Shown here piece by piece: positions 47,040-57,295 of a stretch of DNA of 64,000 nt. How positions within the stretch are numbered: position 1 is the stretch's first letter; each line of letters begins with the position of its first letter. The DNA is taken from assembly GCA_907163375.1 (NCBI GenBank), contig CAJQUW010014366.1, positions 92,501 through 156,500 of the forward strand, in the 5' to 3' direction. A program made the position numbers and the translations under genes. The notes below the pieces were generated by a model. It was not told where the DNA came from. It saw only the letters and a list, made by a program, of their open reading frames with translations, and made no database searches. The stretch comes from Prostheceraeus crozeri (taxonomy: Eukaryota; Platyhelminthes; Polycladida; Euryleptidae).

Positions 47040-48095
47040 TCACAAGAAGAAGCTTTCACGATTGATAGCTTGTAAAAGAAACTTGTTCATATGCGTTATT
47101 TGACTCTGAATGACATCAGCTGTCAAGTGGCTCAGACCATGATTCATAGCATCTGTCAAGACAGATTCCTTGTGACATGCCCAAGTTACTGATTCTGGCT
47201 TGTTTAGGAGTCTGTCGCGGCTTCTGTTCAGGAACTTCTTTGCGTGATGCTTGATGACTGAAAAAGACTCTTCAATTGGATTCAATTGTGGACTGTATGG
47301 ACTCAATTTATGAGTGTTCATGTTTGGGAACACGGATCTATGAATGAACAAATCTGGTTCATTATGAATACATGCATTGTCCATGATGAAAGAAACTCTC
47401 AATAATGGATTGCCCTGCTTCATGCAGCTCTTCATGCTGTTTCTTGTATGACCCGAGTTTCATAGTGTGATGGACAATGCCATCATGAGAGACGGCCATC
47501 ATCATGTTCAGGTTTGCGACTTTGCTCGCTGTCCTTTTTATTACAGCCTTGTTTCCAACTGCAGCTCTTCCTCGACTGCAGTGACTCCAAACACCAATAT
47601 TAGTTTCGTCGACCCAAATGCATTTGTCCACATTGGAGATGTCTCTCATGTAGCGTTGAGCATAGGCTACTCAAAGCGCTTTTCTTTCGTGAAAATAGTG
47701 TCGCTTGTTATTGGCTGCGAGTAGCACTTTTTGTATGAAATGGAGCGATTTTTGAGATGCAGCGAGATCGTTGACTTATCTACTTCGATGTTTCTGGCTT
47801 CAGATAAAATTGATTTCAGGTCGTTCAGATCCAGCAGCGGATCATCCTCAAGCTTATTTATCAAAAAGTCAATGTGCTCGTTTTCTATCTTGTGATAGCG
47901 TTTACCTCCCCAACAGTTCTTAGGTGAAGCGAGATGGGTCTCCTGCTCTAATGCTCTCATAACTGTTCGATGACCAGAGCTATACTTGATTCCCATTGTG
48001 TCACAAAAAGTCTTAAAATTATTGCGATCATAGAGGTAGGTTCTCAATAATCTCTCCTTGTCATGGTTTGATATTTTGCTGTAGCCTCTCTTCAT
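47040..48095 (-). pseudogene. IS630/Tc1-type DDE transposase, frame-broken
   Basis: Three pieces lie in order on the minus strand: 48095-47667, 47649-47362 and 47435-47040. The first has an N-terminal helix-turn-helix region (MKRGYSKISNHDKERLLRTY and on) and a second DNA-binding segment (ISLHLKNRSISYKK). The second holds CIWVDETNIGVW with the first catalytic Asp. The third has FIMDNACIHNEP (second Asp) and LSPYSPQLNPIEESF (catalytic Glu). By count the second Asp and the Glu are separated by 35 residues, a DD35E-like spacing, where Tc1 has 34. Two frame changes separate the pieces, although the terminal repeats are nearly identical. The copy therefore broke very recently, or it moved using transposase from another copy. 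Confidence 0.85.
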
Positions 48096-48193
48096 TTTTT
48101 ATTTTTATATTCGATGATAACTGTAACTCAGTGAATCAAATGTCTACGAGTATTTATCAATTTATTCGCACATAATTCTTAAATTTCAAATTT

Positions 48194-48436
48194 TGAAGTT
48201 CTATAGAGATCCAAGTCATCCGCATATATTCATAGAAATGAAAATTATGTGAAGAATTGTGTGAACCAATTTGATAAAAAAATCATGGAAACTTGAATCC
48301 ATGATATGGAATCTTGAATCTATCATTATGGAAAGTTGAATCATAGTTATCGAAACATGAATCTGTGTTATTGAAAGTTGAACATTGGATATCGAATCTT
48401 GAATTCAATGAATGGAAACTTGAATTCAACAGACTG
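48194..48436 (-). repeat. Right ~245-bp terminal inverted repeat of the IS630-like transposon
   Basis: Inverted partner of 45897-46142. It ends GAATTCAACAGACTG before TA. Confidence 0.9.
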
Positions 48437-48439
48437 TAG

Positions 48440-49095
48440 CTTCATGGAATGCCTGTTTTTGATCTTTCATACACTCTTTGTCAAAATTAATGTTACATCA
48501 GTAGAAGTGTTGAAATATCTGTGTCTACAGCCATTCAGTTCATTTGATTACAAAAGTGTCATATATCATTTGAAAGCTATTGATCTCCTCCATATGATTC
48601 ACTATGATTATTGGCTAAATCCTTGAACGGTTGTCTACTACATGAAATTTTGTCAGAAAGTTTTGGCATCAAAATCATAGGTTAGACAAATGAAACACAT
48701 ATCACTGTATAGACAAGAGAAAATACTTTCAGAAAAGTATTTGGACTCATCCACAAGACAATTATACGCGTAATTCGATACATAATCATAACTAATGTTA
48801 CATTCCCCCATTCATTTGTTAAGAAGTTGGTATAACATAATCATGATTTTCATTCAAATTCAGCTCAGACCAGTCTAATGCATAAGCATATGGTGTGTAC
48901 ATAGATAGTGAGCCTTAGCCTATCATCTGAAGTATAAGTACAGTACCGTAGTTATCGCTCATTATTGTTTGTTCATTTATCATTATCAAATGAAGAGTTT
49001 ATGATCATTGTTATTCATTTTGATGTATTGCTATGTTATGAATGTTTTCATTGCCCCAATGACAAAAGTGATCATAGCAATAGAGCGAATGGTCC
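48440..49095. other. No recognisable gene
   Basis: AT-rich spacer between two transposons. Confidence 0.3.
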
Positions 49096-49096
49096 A

Positions 49097-49180
49097 TTAC
49101 TGTCCAGCAATGGTCCAGTACTCTCCAGCAATGAACCATCACTGTCCAACAATGAACCATAACTGTCCAGCAATAAAGAT
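49097..49180. repeat. Short tandem repeats at the 3' end of the Crypton
   Basis: Four copies of a ~21-bp unit built on ACTGTCCAGCAATGAACCAT. The same 17-bp string ATTACTGTCCAGCAATG occurs in direct orientation at the other end of the element (50807-50823). Confidence 0.8.
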
Positions 49181-49254
49181 GTCATATCAAAACAATGTTT
49201 ATAGGAATATTTCATTGCTGAATTGGATAAGAGAACAATTTTAAAAAATGATAC

Positions 49255-50520
49255 TTATAAGTCAATTTCCAATATGCCCCAAGACGTGATAAGTCTTGCT
49301 TTCTTTTTCTCACTTTCCCTCTGTTCTTCCTCTCCTTGATTTCTTGCTCCACTTCTGTTGACTCTCAACGATTTGCTCTCATCCAGAGCCAATTTCAACA
49401 TGGGGGTACATGCATCGTCGCTGTCATCAGTTTGCTGAAGAATGCGTTCATCACTTGCTGTCCCTGGCAAGTCCAAGGCCGCGCAAAGAGCTCTTTTTCT
49501 TTGGTCCGATGGTCGATCATACTTTGGAATACTGCCTTCATTCTTATGCCCAGTTATAGTGCACACATCAGAGTTTGACAACCCTTTGGATTTCGCTGTT
49601 GTAACAGTGGTGCACCGTATGCAGTGATTGGTGTATATTTTAGAAAGTCCCAAAGATTCTGACAATTTTTTCATAAAATTTCCAAGATAGTGTTCACCAC
49701 GAACCTGAATATCACAATACATTTTTCTTGCTTTTTTCCCATGCATTGGTCTGGGAAATAGAACATCAGAATTTGGGCATTCTCTTCGCAGAATTGACAA
49801 GTACAGCTCAATGGCTTCAATGGCTCTTTTGTTGTAAATCCAACCTAAGCGGTTGGATGTGTAATCTTTTTCTGACATGCTTGATTTGACATTTTTCCGA
49901 ATGTTGTTGGGTGCACATGCAATCGAATCCCTTGTAGATGTACATGAAGTTGGTATGTAAGCGTATCTCTCAGTGTTTGAGTCAATATCAAATGCTATGT
50001 CATTTCTTCGAAGCTTCCGCAATTCTTCTCTGCCACGAGCTCCTAGGTAATACAAAAGAGAGAAGATAACTTCATTTTGTAGAACCTCTCCTGTTGATCG
50101 ATCGAATGAACCGGTTATCTTGTTCAAGTCAGACTGTTCAATTGCACTATACTGTGTTGACTGGCCTCCATTTGACAGCCACAGCCCAGTCATAACTTTT
50201 AGCATGCGATTTGCAGAGGAAAACAGTTTCCCTTCAATTATATCAACCTCTGGTCTGTTCAAAACTTGCGTAATGTGCCTGTTAATGGCCGCTCTGATAC
50301 ATTTCAGGCTGGTTGGGCTGAAAAATCCTCCGTCCTTCTTGCTCAATTCGTGGTAAAACCAACGAAGAACATCATTTAGTGACGATTCGCTTACAGTCAT
50401 CAAATTGCAGTTCAAGCTCCTATCCTTTATGAACTTTTCCAATTTGGCAGTGTGCTGCTTCTGTTGATCAGCTGTACTTACCCTCAACAACATTTTTTGG
50501 AATAATAGCTGATTTTGCAT
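49255..50520 (-). CDS. Crypton tyrosine recombinase
   Basis: A 421-residue open frame. The N-terminal region (TAKLEKFIKDRSLN to FYHELSKKDGGFFSPTSL and SIKCIRAAINRHI-like sequence) corresponds to the SAM-like DNA-binding domain of Crypton and DUF3504-type proteins. The catalytic domain shows all main residues: Arg in GARGREELRKL, His and Arg in NHCIRCTT, His in ITGHKNEG and the nucleophile Tyr in PKYDRPS, nine residues after that His. A charged tail (QGEEEQRESEKKKARL) follows. Cryptons are distinct from the intron-rich recombinase-like gene at 29.5-38.7 kb, although both belong to the tyrosine recombinase fold. The frame is open over the whole catalytic domain, so it is the best-preserved transposon enzyme in the window. 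Confidence 0.85.
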   Translation of the reverse strand: MQNQLLFQKMLLRVSTADQQKQHTAKLEKFIKDRSLNCNLMTVSESSLNDVLRWFYHELSKKDGGFFSPTSLKCIRAAINRHITQVLNRPEVDIIEGKLFSSANRMLKVMTGLWLSNGGQSTQYSAIEQSDLNKITGSFDRSTGEVLQNEVIFSLLYYLGARGREELRKLRRNDIAFDIDSNTERYAYIPTSCTSTRDSIACAPNNIRKNVKSSMSEKDYTSNRLGWIYNKRAIEAIELYLSILRRECPNSDVLFPRPMHGKKARKMYCDIQVRGEHYLGNFMKKLSESLGLSKIYTNHCIRCTTVTTAKSKGLSNSDVCTITGHKNEGSIPKYDRPSDQRKRALCAALDLPGTASDERILQQTDDSDDACTPMLKLALDESKSLRVNRSGARNQGEEEQRESEKKKARLITSWGILEIDL

Positions 50521-50806
50521 TCACTGTATTCACTTCATCACAGAGCAAGTCATCAACTAATTGCATATCAAAATTGCATTCAGCTTCTAGTCTGTTCATT
50601 TCTTCCAAAGACAGTAATGGCACATCAATTCTCGCATCCAGGTCTACCTCTGAGTATGCATGCTGCTTAATTTCATCAAGAGTTAAGCCAGTGATCATAT
50701 TATTTTCAAATTTGGAGAGATCAATTAGCTGTAATGGCCACATGTCAGGATCACTGCTTGACATCATTGAAAATGAATGGTTCATAAATAAATTTGAATT
50801 GATCAA
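50468..50806 (-). CDS. Crypton N-terminal ORF, overlaps the recombinase frame
   Basis: A 112-residue acidic frame (DLSKFENNMITGLTLDEIKQ, then VPLLSLEEMNRLEAECNFD) begins just inside the right direct repeat. It runs into the start of the recombinase in another frame, overlapping by about 53 bases. Acidic N-terminal extensions are usual in Crypton proteins, so it is most likely the separated N-terminus of the same protein. The GGTAAGTA at the junction resembles a splice donor, but no acceptor at a normal intron distance is evident. Confidence 0.6.
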   Translation of the reverse strand: MINSNLFMNHSFSMMSSSDPDMWPLQLIDLSKFENNMITGLTLDEIKQHAYSEVDLDARIDVPLLSLEEMNRLEAECNFDMQLVDDLLCDEVNTVNAKSAIIPKNVVEGKYS

Positions 50807-50979
50807 TTACTGTCCAGCAATGAAAGCAATAGAAATCCTTACAGCATTTTTAAACTTAGCTTGATTGAAGCCATAGACTTTTGTGATTGAAGCATTGACC
50901 ATAGAAGTCTATGCATTGACCATTCACAGATGCCACATCATAGCAATGAATAACAATGGGTTGTTGTACTCAAAATTCT

Positions 50980-51019
50980 CACAGCAATCGAGTCCGCTGA
51001 CGCGGACTCGATTGCTGTG
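50980..51019. repeat. Perfect 18-bp hairpin
   Basis: CACAGCAATCGAGTCCGC and its exact inverse are separated by TGAC. It lies between the Crypton and a Tc1 fragment, and its GC content is well above its surroundings. Confidence 0.85.
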
Positions 51020-51119
51020 CTCATTTTTCGTACAACTTTACATTGTTAATCGAAAGACTAAAGACAGTGATTCTCTTAGGGGTCATGCAATTGGTTTTTA
51101 AGTGAAAAGCAGCTTACAA

Positions 51120-51620
51120 CCGAAGAATTGTGTGCTAGGCTGCATTTCCAGAACCCTCCGACGTTGGCAAAGAGAATTTGTTGTTAAGAAATGCAAAAAT
51201 GGCATTTGATCTTGACGGAAGAGAATCACGACATCTCGAAGCAATTCACAAATTATCGTCTGCAAGACAGCTTCTGTGTCTGTGGAGGCAAAGGGTTTAA
51301 CAGTGTAGACTGTATATTGACGCTTGTGTAATTTGATCTTTCAGAAAGATAGTGGACCAGCTCACACAGCGAGTGCAGTAGCATTCTTTAAGTAGCAGTG
51401 TGAAATGCGATAAGTGCCCTGATTTGAATCCCATAGAGCATGTTTGTAATTTCCTCAGTTGGAAAAGCAATATTGTCGTTCCACTTCCGTAAAAACAATA
51501 AAAGAACTGAAACATTGGTGCTGGCAAATGGCAATTGATGCCATTTCTTTTAATGACTCATTGATACAATGCATGAATGATCGCAGCTCGTGGAGTTATC
51601 ACCCGATACTGATTGCTTAT
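51120..51620 (+). mobile_element. Tc1-like transposase fragment
   Basis: At 51340-51460 broken frames give FQKDSGPAHTASAV (counterpart of the QQDNDPKHTA block, with Ser for the catalytic-region Asn) and CPDLNPIEHV (counterpart of SPDLNPIEHL with the catalytic Glu). No full frame remains and no termini were identified. Confidence 0.65.
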
Positions 51621-51624
51621 TGAC

Positions 51625-52660
51625 TTTCATATACATTTTTACAATAAATACATTAGTTCTCACAAAATGCCCTCGTATCAAGGAAGAAACATAATAGACT
51701 ATCTTAAGATAGGAAAGAGGGGTAAATTAAATTTCACAAGTGAATATACCCGTATGTAACATTAATTTTGCTAAAGAGTGTATACATGTAGAGCCAATTG
51801 ATTTCCTTCCAGCATGGACGTCTGTTATATCTTACAATGAATGAAATTTATAAAGCTGCAAAATGCGTGTACACTTAAAAGAATGCACAACAGCTTTATA
51901 ACAATATTTTCTATAATAATTCATGCTCTTACACCTAGCCTATACTTGTGACATTTTCTTGATTGAAATATGATATCGATAAGGCTTGAATTGTGAAAAT
52001 ACAAGCCTAGATGTTTATCGAATGATGAAAAAGTAAGATGAACTTATTGCGACTAACGTTCATCAATGAAGTAAGGAGTGACGATGATCCCTTACATCGT
52101 ATGTGCCCAAAAAAACTTAGTTGTAATGCTCGAAAAATAGTTTTAGTCAGTTTTTGTGAGTTTTAGCCGAAAAATGGTGAAAAAAGCTGGTGGTTTTTAC
52201 CGGCCAACCCTGATTCAGGCGCATGTTATGAAAGTTAGAAATGTCATTGGATCATTTACAATTATTGTGACAAAAAAACGTCACGTGCACGTTTGTACAA
52301 TTTCTCTGTTATGGTGCATGTCTCAAAACTTAGTACACCGAACCAAGTCGTATAATACAACATGATGCTTCTGATGGCGCTGTTAAAAACAAGCCATAAG
52401 TCGTCATCAGTAAAGACGTCTTGTACAGAATGCGACAAAGTGGTCAAAATGAGAATGCCACTTCAAATCAAATAACCTAAAAACACCTTTTCACATCTTC
52501 ACTTCGTTCACAATCATGAAAGGAAAATGGACGTTAAAGTTGTTTCAGCATATACATAGCCAGAGTGACTACTTGGCACGAAATTCGTGTCCTGGTTCGA
52601 AAAAGTACGAAATTGGACCTGTGCTCTTAAATAAGAACACACTTCAGGGACTCCTAGAAA
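51625..52660. other. No recognisable gene
   Basis: AT-rich spacer. Nothing is supported. Confidence 0.3.
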
Positions 52661-52664
52661 GATA

Positions 52665-52790
52665 GAAAGACGATGAGAACGGGGCCCCTCAGATTGCATG
52701 AGGACGAGAAAGGGCTCCCTCAGATGGAAAGAGGATGAGAACACCCCTTGGTTGAATGAGGAAGGGGCCCTCTCAGATAGAAATTCGTAG
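52665..52790. repeat. GGGGCCCCTCAGAT-type minisatellite
   Basis: Three to four degenerate ~33-bp units contain GATGAGAACGGGGCCCCTCA or AGGGCTCCCTCAGATGGAAA. Confidence 0.65.
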
Positions 52791-52804
52791 AGAAGCGGTT
52801 TTAA

Positions 52805-52932
52805 AAAACATCAAAATTCTACTAGTTATACTCCCAAAAGGTTGGAAGTTTCGCCTGCGGTGCAATGAAAATCATCAAAATTTTACCAGTTATGCTCCCA
52901 AAAGGATGGTTTTTTGTCTACGGCGCTTTAAA
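52805..52932 (+). repeat. Two units of a ~63-bp tandem repeat (left portion)
   Basis: Each unit reads about AACATCAAAATTCTACTAG, then TATACTCCCAAAAGGTTGG, then GTCTGCGGCGCTTTAAA. Two further units in the same orientation lie at 57511-57640. Confidence 0.75.
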
Positions 52933-53099
52933 AGGCGAAAGAAATTTGACTTAATACCTCACTTAATTTGTAAATATACAAAGACACCAAATTCATCAAC
53001 GAGCGCTTTCATCCATTATATTTCATGTTGAACACGGAAGTGAATAACAAATTAGCGGCATGACGATGTTAGTCCCAAGGACCGTTTGCCATCTCTGTC

Positions 53100-53330
53100 A
53101 ATTTTAGTGTTATCTAGCTACAGTTTTCAGTGCACTTGCAGTAGCAAGTACATTGGCAGAACTGGTTGGCGGCTCGGTTACAGAATTCGTGAGCATATTC
53201 CCAATTGGCTCTACAGCACAAGCCGCTGGCGACCGCGCTCCAATCTGCCATCACTCATCATCATAAATTATGTTTTTGTTATGTTGATGACGCATTGGAT
53301 CGCTTTAAGATTTTTCCGTCCTCATAATTC
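53100..53330 (+). mobile_element. Penelope-like GIY-YIG endonuclease fragment
   Basis: The plus strand reads FQCTCSSKYIGRTGWRL followed by RIREHIPNWL, the C-x-C, YIG, Arg and EH pattern of PLE endonucleases. It is a short fragment directly upstream of a LINE. Confidence 0.7.
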
Positions 53331-54629
53331 CTTCGGGGAATTAATACCGTTCATTCCTTCCTTCGCCGGCACGGGCGAAGGTTGGTTTGTGTAGCAGCTC
53401 GTGTTTGTCAGCACACTGTTTGCATCTTGTAGCGCACTGTGTGCTACCACTTCATCCCGCCGTTTTTTTCATTGAAATCTTTTCAAGTCATCAACAACCA
53501 GTGTGCCGCACATCTTTTGACATTCCCTGGATACTTCATACTACCACAAAGAATATAGTTGTGCTACATGTACGGTCAACTAAATTCCATTTCAATTGCG
53601 CATTATCATCGACTGTCGTGACCCACTTTCAATCTCTTCCTTCCCGACCAACAGTGACACAGTGTAACCTCAACTTCTCCCTCTCGCCGTGTGTCGCGCC
53701 CGCCAAACCCTCGCATTGCAGTGAGTTGGAGTGCTGCCGCGTGCTGTTACGCCCACACTGATCAACGTTTTTGGGAAAGGTTGCGTCACCCGTTTTACTG
53801 CAATCCAGATCAAATACTTGTGTGCCTCTCATCAAACTAAAACCTGTTGTGGCGCACGCACTACAGGGCGCACATTTTTCGTCAATGAGTCTCAACGTTG
53901 TGTGTTCGATTCATTTTCTGCAGTCAACTCTTCTTACATATTTTGTGTTGGCTATGTCAATGTGATGCCTCACTACTCTATAAGCGACCTACTTTCTATC
54001 AGGGAGCGTGGTTGTGTTGGACTATGTCGGAGAGTAAGAAGAACTTTATTCCAATTTAACATTCGTAAAAAAACAACCCTCCTGTCATAATGCCGCTCGC
54101 AACATTCCTGTGAGGATTACTAATCGAAGCGACTTGACGCAAAGAAAACTCTCAACGCATCAGACTGAAAAACTACCCCAACGGAACCTTATCAAAATTA
54201 AACGTGTAGATGAACGAAAACGCGAGCGATTTATTTCTCCACTTTCGTCTATTATCGTGAGCAATTTGTGCTCGATAAACAACAAATTTGATGAAGTAGA
54301 GCAGAAACTGAACAACCTGCGACCTGATTTAGTTTTTTTTCACTGAATCCTGGCTTGATCTTGATGTACCTGACTCCAGTCTTCAAATCTCTGACTACAC
54401 AATCGTCAGAAAAGATCGAGGGAGCATAGGAGGTGGCATTATATCGTATTTTTCATCACGTCATCGCTCCCGGGTTATCACTGGCAACGATATACCATCT
54501 CTCAACTCCTGTGAGACTGAATTTTTGATACTTTTGTTTCCTGATCAACCATTCCTTGCTATATGTTTATATCACCCTTTCTGGAATGACTCTGTTCGTA
54601 ATGAACAATGCTTAGACGTCATAACTATT

Positions 54630-55149
54630 GGCACTCCTGTACTTTACTGCTCCCTATATGGGAATGCGATAAACGACCTCCTGTACTTTACTGGTCCCTA
54701 AATATCCCCTCCTTTACTTTGCTGGTCCCAAATTTAGCACGAACGCTGACGTGTTGCTATGTGTCAAATCGTGCGAATGAACTATGGCTGGTGATTTTTG
54801 AACTCCCACGCATTGTTTTAAGGTATTGGCTATCTCTGCATTTAGTGTGTTGAGAAGGAATTTGACGTGAAACTTGACGTCGAACAACATGAGAATAAGC
54901 TAGCAAGTCACCTTGATGAATTCATCTGGAGACAAAGGTATGCTAACAGTCAAGCAGATGCCTTCAACAATATTCTTGGACATCTTGCTGAATGGCATAT
55001 AGTTTCTTAATGTTTTTGAAGCAAAAAATGCTTTTAATTGGATAAACATTTGTTTTTAATTTGGGACCAGTAAAGTACAGGAGGTGATATTTAGGGACCA
55101 GTAAAGTACAGGAGGGGGTATTTTGGGACCAGTAAAATACAGGAGTGCC
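54630..55149 (+). mobile_element. Merlin/IS1595-like transposon inserted in the LINE
   Basis: The ends are inverted repeats (GGCACTCCTGTACTTTACTG left; CAGTAAAATACAGGAGTGCC right) flanked by an 8-bp duplication: TAACTATT at 54622-54629 and TAACTAAT at 55150-55157. Extra copies of CTCCTGTACTTTACTGGTCC lie subterminally at both ends. A plus-strand frame ending at 55010 reads LASHLDEFIWRQRYANSQ and AFNNILGHL, which resembles the C-terminal block of IS1595/ISXO2-type transposases, the family that includes eukaryotic Merlin. Merlin makes 8-9 bp duplications, in agreement. It is internally deleted and non-autonomous. Confidence 0.72.
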
Positions 55150-55391
55150 TAACTAATATCATTGACCATGTATCGATCTCCATGTCCACTCCTAGCCTGA
55201 AGGTCCCTCTATGTGGCGACTTCAATGGACTACATTCGCATTATGACAGGATTTCTCGTGTGACATCTATGAAGCCAGTGGTCGCTGCTCCAACTAGAGG
55301 AAATAATGTTCTCGATTAAATTTTTGTAAACTTTCCCTTCAAGTCCATTCCTGACGTTCTCCCTCCTATCTCCACTTCGGATCACAATGTC

Positions 55392-56615
55392 GTGTGTTGG
55401 CATATGAACGAAAATCTATTACCTGAGCGTCGTGTAATAAAGAAAACCGCTCGAAAAGTAACAAAATCAAGGAAAGCTTCGTTTATTAATTTCGTAAGCG
55501 ATGTTGACTGGCTCTCCTTAGTCTTGTCCTGTTCTATGAGTCCTGCTGAAGCTCTGTTAGTGCACCTGAAGGCGCTATGCGATCACCATTTCCCCAAGAG
55601 AACTGTTCGATTTCGTTCGTCGGACCCATCATGGATGCCGCCTACTCTGAAGATCCTCATTGATGATCGCGACCAGGCCCATCAGAATAATCAACATCAG
55701 AAGTATCTACGATTACGTCGAGAAGTGACTGACCTCATGAGGCACTTGAAAGCATCGTATTTCATGAAAATGGCAAATAAGAGCTCTAGAGAAACATGGA
55801 ACGCCATCAAACTCCTGTCGAGGAACACTCACGTGAAGAACTCCAGCGAAGAGTATCCGTTTCATGCTGATGACTTTCATCTTTACTTTGCATCCATTTT
55901 ACAGTACTCTTCTAGTTATACCATCATTCCATCGGACTTACCTAGTCATTCACTTGTTCTCAGTGAATCAGAAGTTAGCGCACATCTTTCGAGCTTGAGA
56001 TGGAAAGCAGTTGAGCCGGACGGAGTTCCTCATTGGATTCTTCAGGAATCTGCAATAGCACTGTCTCCGGTAATCACTCACATATTTAACGAAAGTCTTC
56101 AGAAAGGTGTCGTCCCGCCGTGCTTCAAAGAGTCCTTCATCACACCGGTCCCAAAATGCAGCAAACCATCATGTGTGTCCGATTTTCGACCCATCTCGAT
56201 GCTGCCTATTCTTTCAAAGGTACTAGAGCGCATCGTCGTTCAAAAATGGATTATTCCTTATACTCGAAATCAGATCGACGAGTCACAATTTGCTTACATT
56301 CCTGGACTTGGTAAAGGTGCGACATGTGCCCTCACCGTATTAAATCACCGTGTGTTGACTCACCTCGACGCAGGATCTGGAGCAGTACGACTGTTATCTA
56401 CAGACTTCTCAAAGGCCTTCGACAAACTAGATCATTCATTGATTGTCTCGGCGTGCATTCGACTGGGTTTACCGCTGCAGGCATGCCATTGGATCAAGGA
56501 CTTGCTCTCCAACCGCACTCAAAGAGTGAAATTCAATGGTGAGTTTTCCTCGCCATCTCCAGTTACAAGCGGTGTTCCCAAGGCAGCGTCATTGGGCCAG
56601 TGTTGCTTTGCATAG
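55392..56615 (+). pseudogene. CR1-like LINE reverse transcriptase ORF (largest open piece)
   Basis: A 407-residue frame covers the linker between endonuclease and RT (FINFVSDVDWLSLVLSC and on) and the RT fingers and palm: VEPDGVPHWILQ, ESFITPVPKCSKP, VSDFRPISMLPILSKVLERI, DESQFAYIPGLG, LLSTDFSKAFDKLDHS and TSGVP. It stops at 56615. The YADD active site (CYADDFTLLHF) appears at about 56660 in another frame. Later segments (ALRIAGMSV and on) continue to about 57240. Confidence 0.8.
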
Positions 56616-57295
56616 CCGTCGACCACTACAGCCCCAAATTCAACAACTCTTAGCTTATTTGTTATGCTGATGACTTCACTCTTCTCCATTTCATCAACAA
56701 GTCTAGCGAAAACAGACTTCAAGCTGAGTGGGATGCCTTGGAGGCTTGGTCGAAAGACAAGACTCCCACTCAATCATGAAAAGTGCAAGATTATGGACAT
56801 TATCACAAACAAAAGTCTCAATCTCGCAGGTGTGTCGACCTCGGGTGGTTCTGCCCTTTCTCGGGTTGACAGCCTCCCACTGCTTGGTGTTATCCTTAGC
56901 AGTGATTTGCGTTGGGACTGTCATGTGACAAAAGTCATAAAATAATCCTCGCGCAAAATGTTTATCATTCGCAACTTACGAAGATCAGCTCGAAAAAGTT
57001 GAGCGGAGGGCGCTTCGGATTGCCGGAATGTCGGTGGACGCCAAGAATGATACCCTAAGGACCGCCGGTGACAAGCTATGTGACAACCTATTCTTACAGA
57101 TTGCATCCAACGACGCCCATTCCCTCCGCAGCATTTTTCTACCTCGCCCATTAAGATCGAGGTTGAATCTCCCTATTATGCGGCCTGAAGCACGCTGCAA
57201 AAGACTCGGAAAAAGCATCTTTCTCTTTTTTTTCATGTAATGTGGTCATCGATTAATTTGAGACAATAAAGATAATTCTATTCTATTCTAATTTC

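Larger units (their letters stand above)
45897..48436 (-). mobile_element. Young IS630/Tc1/mariner-type transposon with long TIRs
   Basis: The 2.54-kb element is bounded by TA on both sides (45895-45896, 48437-48438) and by ~245-bp inverted repeats that are almost identical, which indicates recent insertion. A single transposase gene lies on the minus strand near the right end (48095 to 47040). About 0.9 kb of non-coding DNA lies between the gene and the left repeat, including TTCTGAACTTCTAACTTTG repeats at 46200-46320. Confidence 0.88.
49097..50824 (-). mobile_element. Crypton-type tyrosine recombinase transposon
   Basis: A minus-strand recombinase gene is flanked by a short direct repeat, ATTACTGTCCAGCAATG. 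It lacks inverted repeats, reverse transcriptase and DDE transposase. This is the plan of Cryptons, which are thought to move as excised circles using a tyrosine recombinase. The left repeat is amplified into a small tandem array. Confidence 0.75.
53340..57291 (+). mobile_element. CR1-like LINE, interrupted by a 520-bp transposon
   Basis: A non-LTR retrotransposon on the plus strand. An apurinic-type endonuclease region at about 54230-54620 (VSNLCSINNKFDEVE, LRPDLVFF, IGGGIISYF) is cut by another element and resumes at 55158 (VPLCGDFNGLHSHYD). Reverse transcriptase runs from about 55990 to 56700. It ends with AATAAAGATAATTCTATTCT, a short ATTCT-repeat tail. The 5' end is uncertain; 53340-54230 is GC-richer and may be 5' UTR and ORF1. 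Several frame breaks show it is inactive. Confidence 0.78.

Noticed and set aside
53387-54090. Open frames as an independent gene between the PLE fragment and the LINE endonuclease
   Set aside because: There are no motifs, and the position and base composition suit LINE 5' UTR or ORF1.
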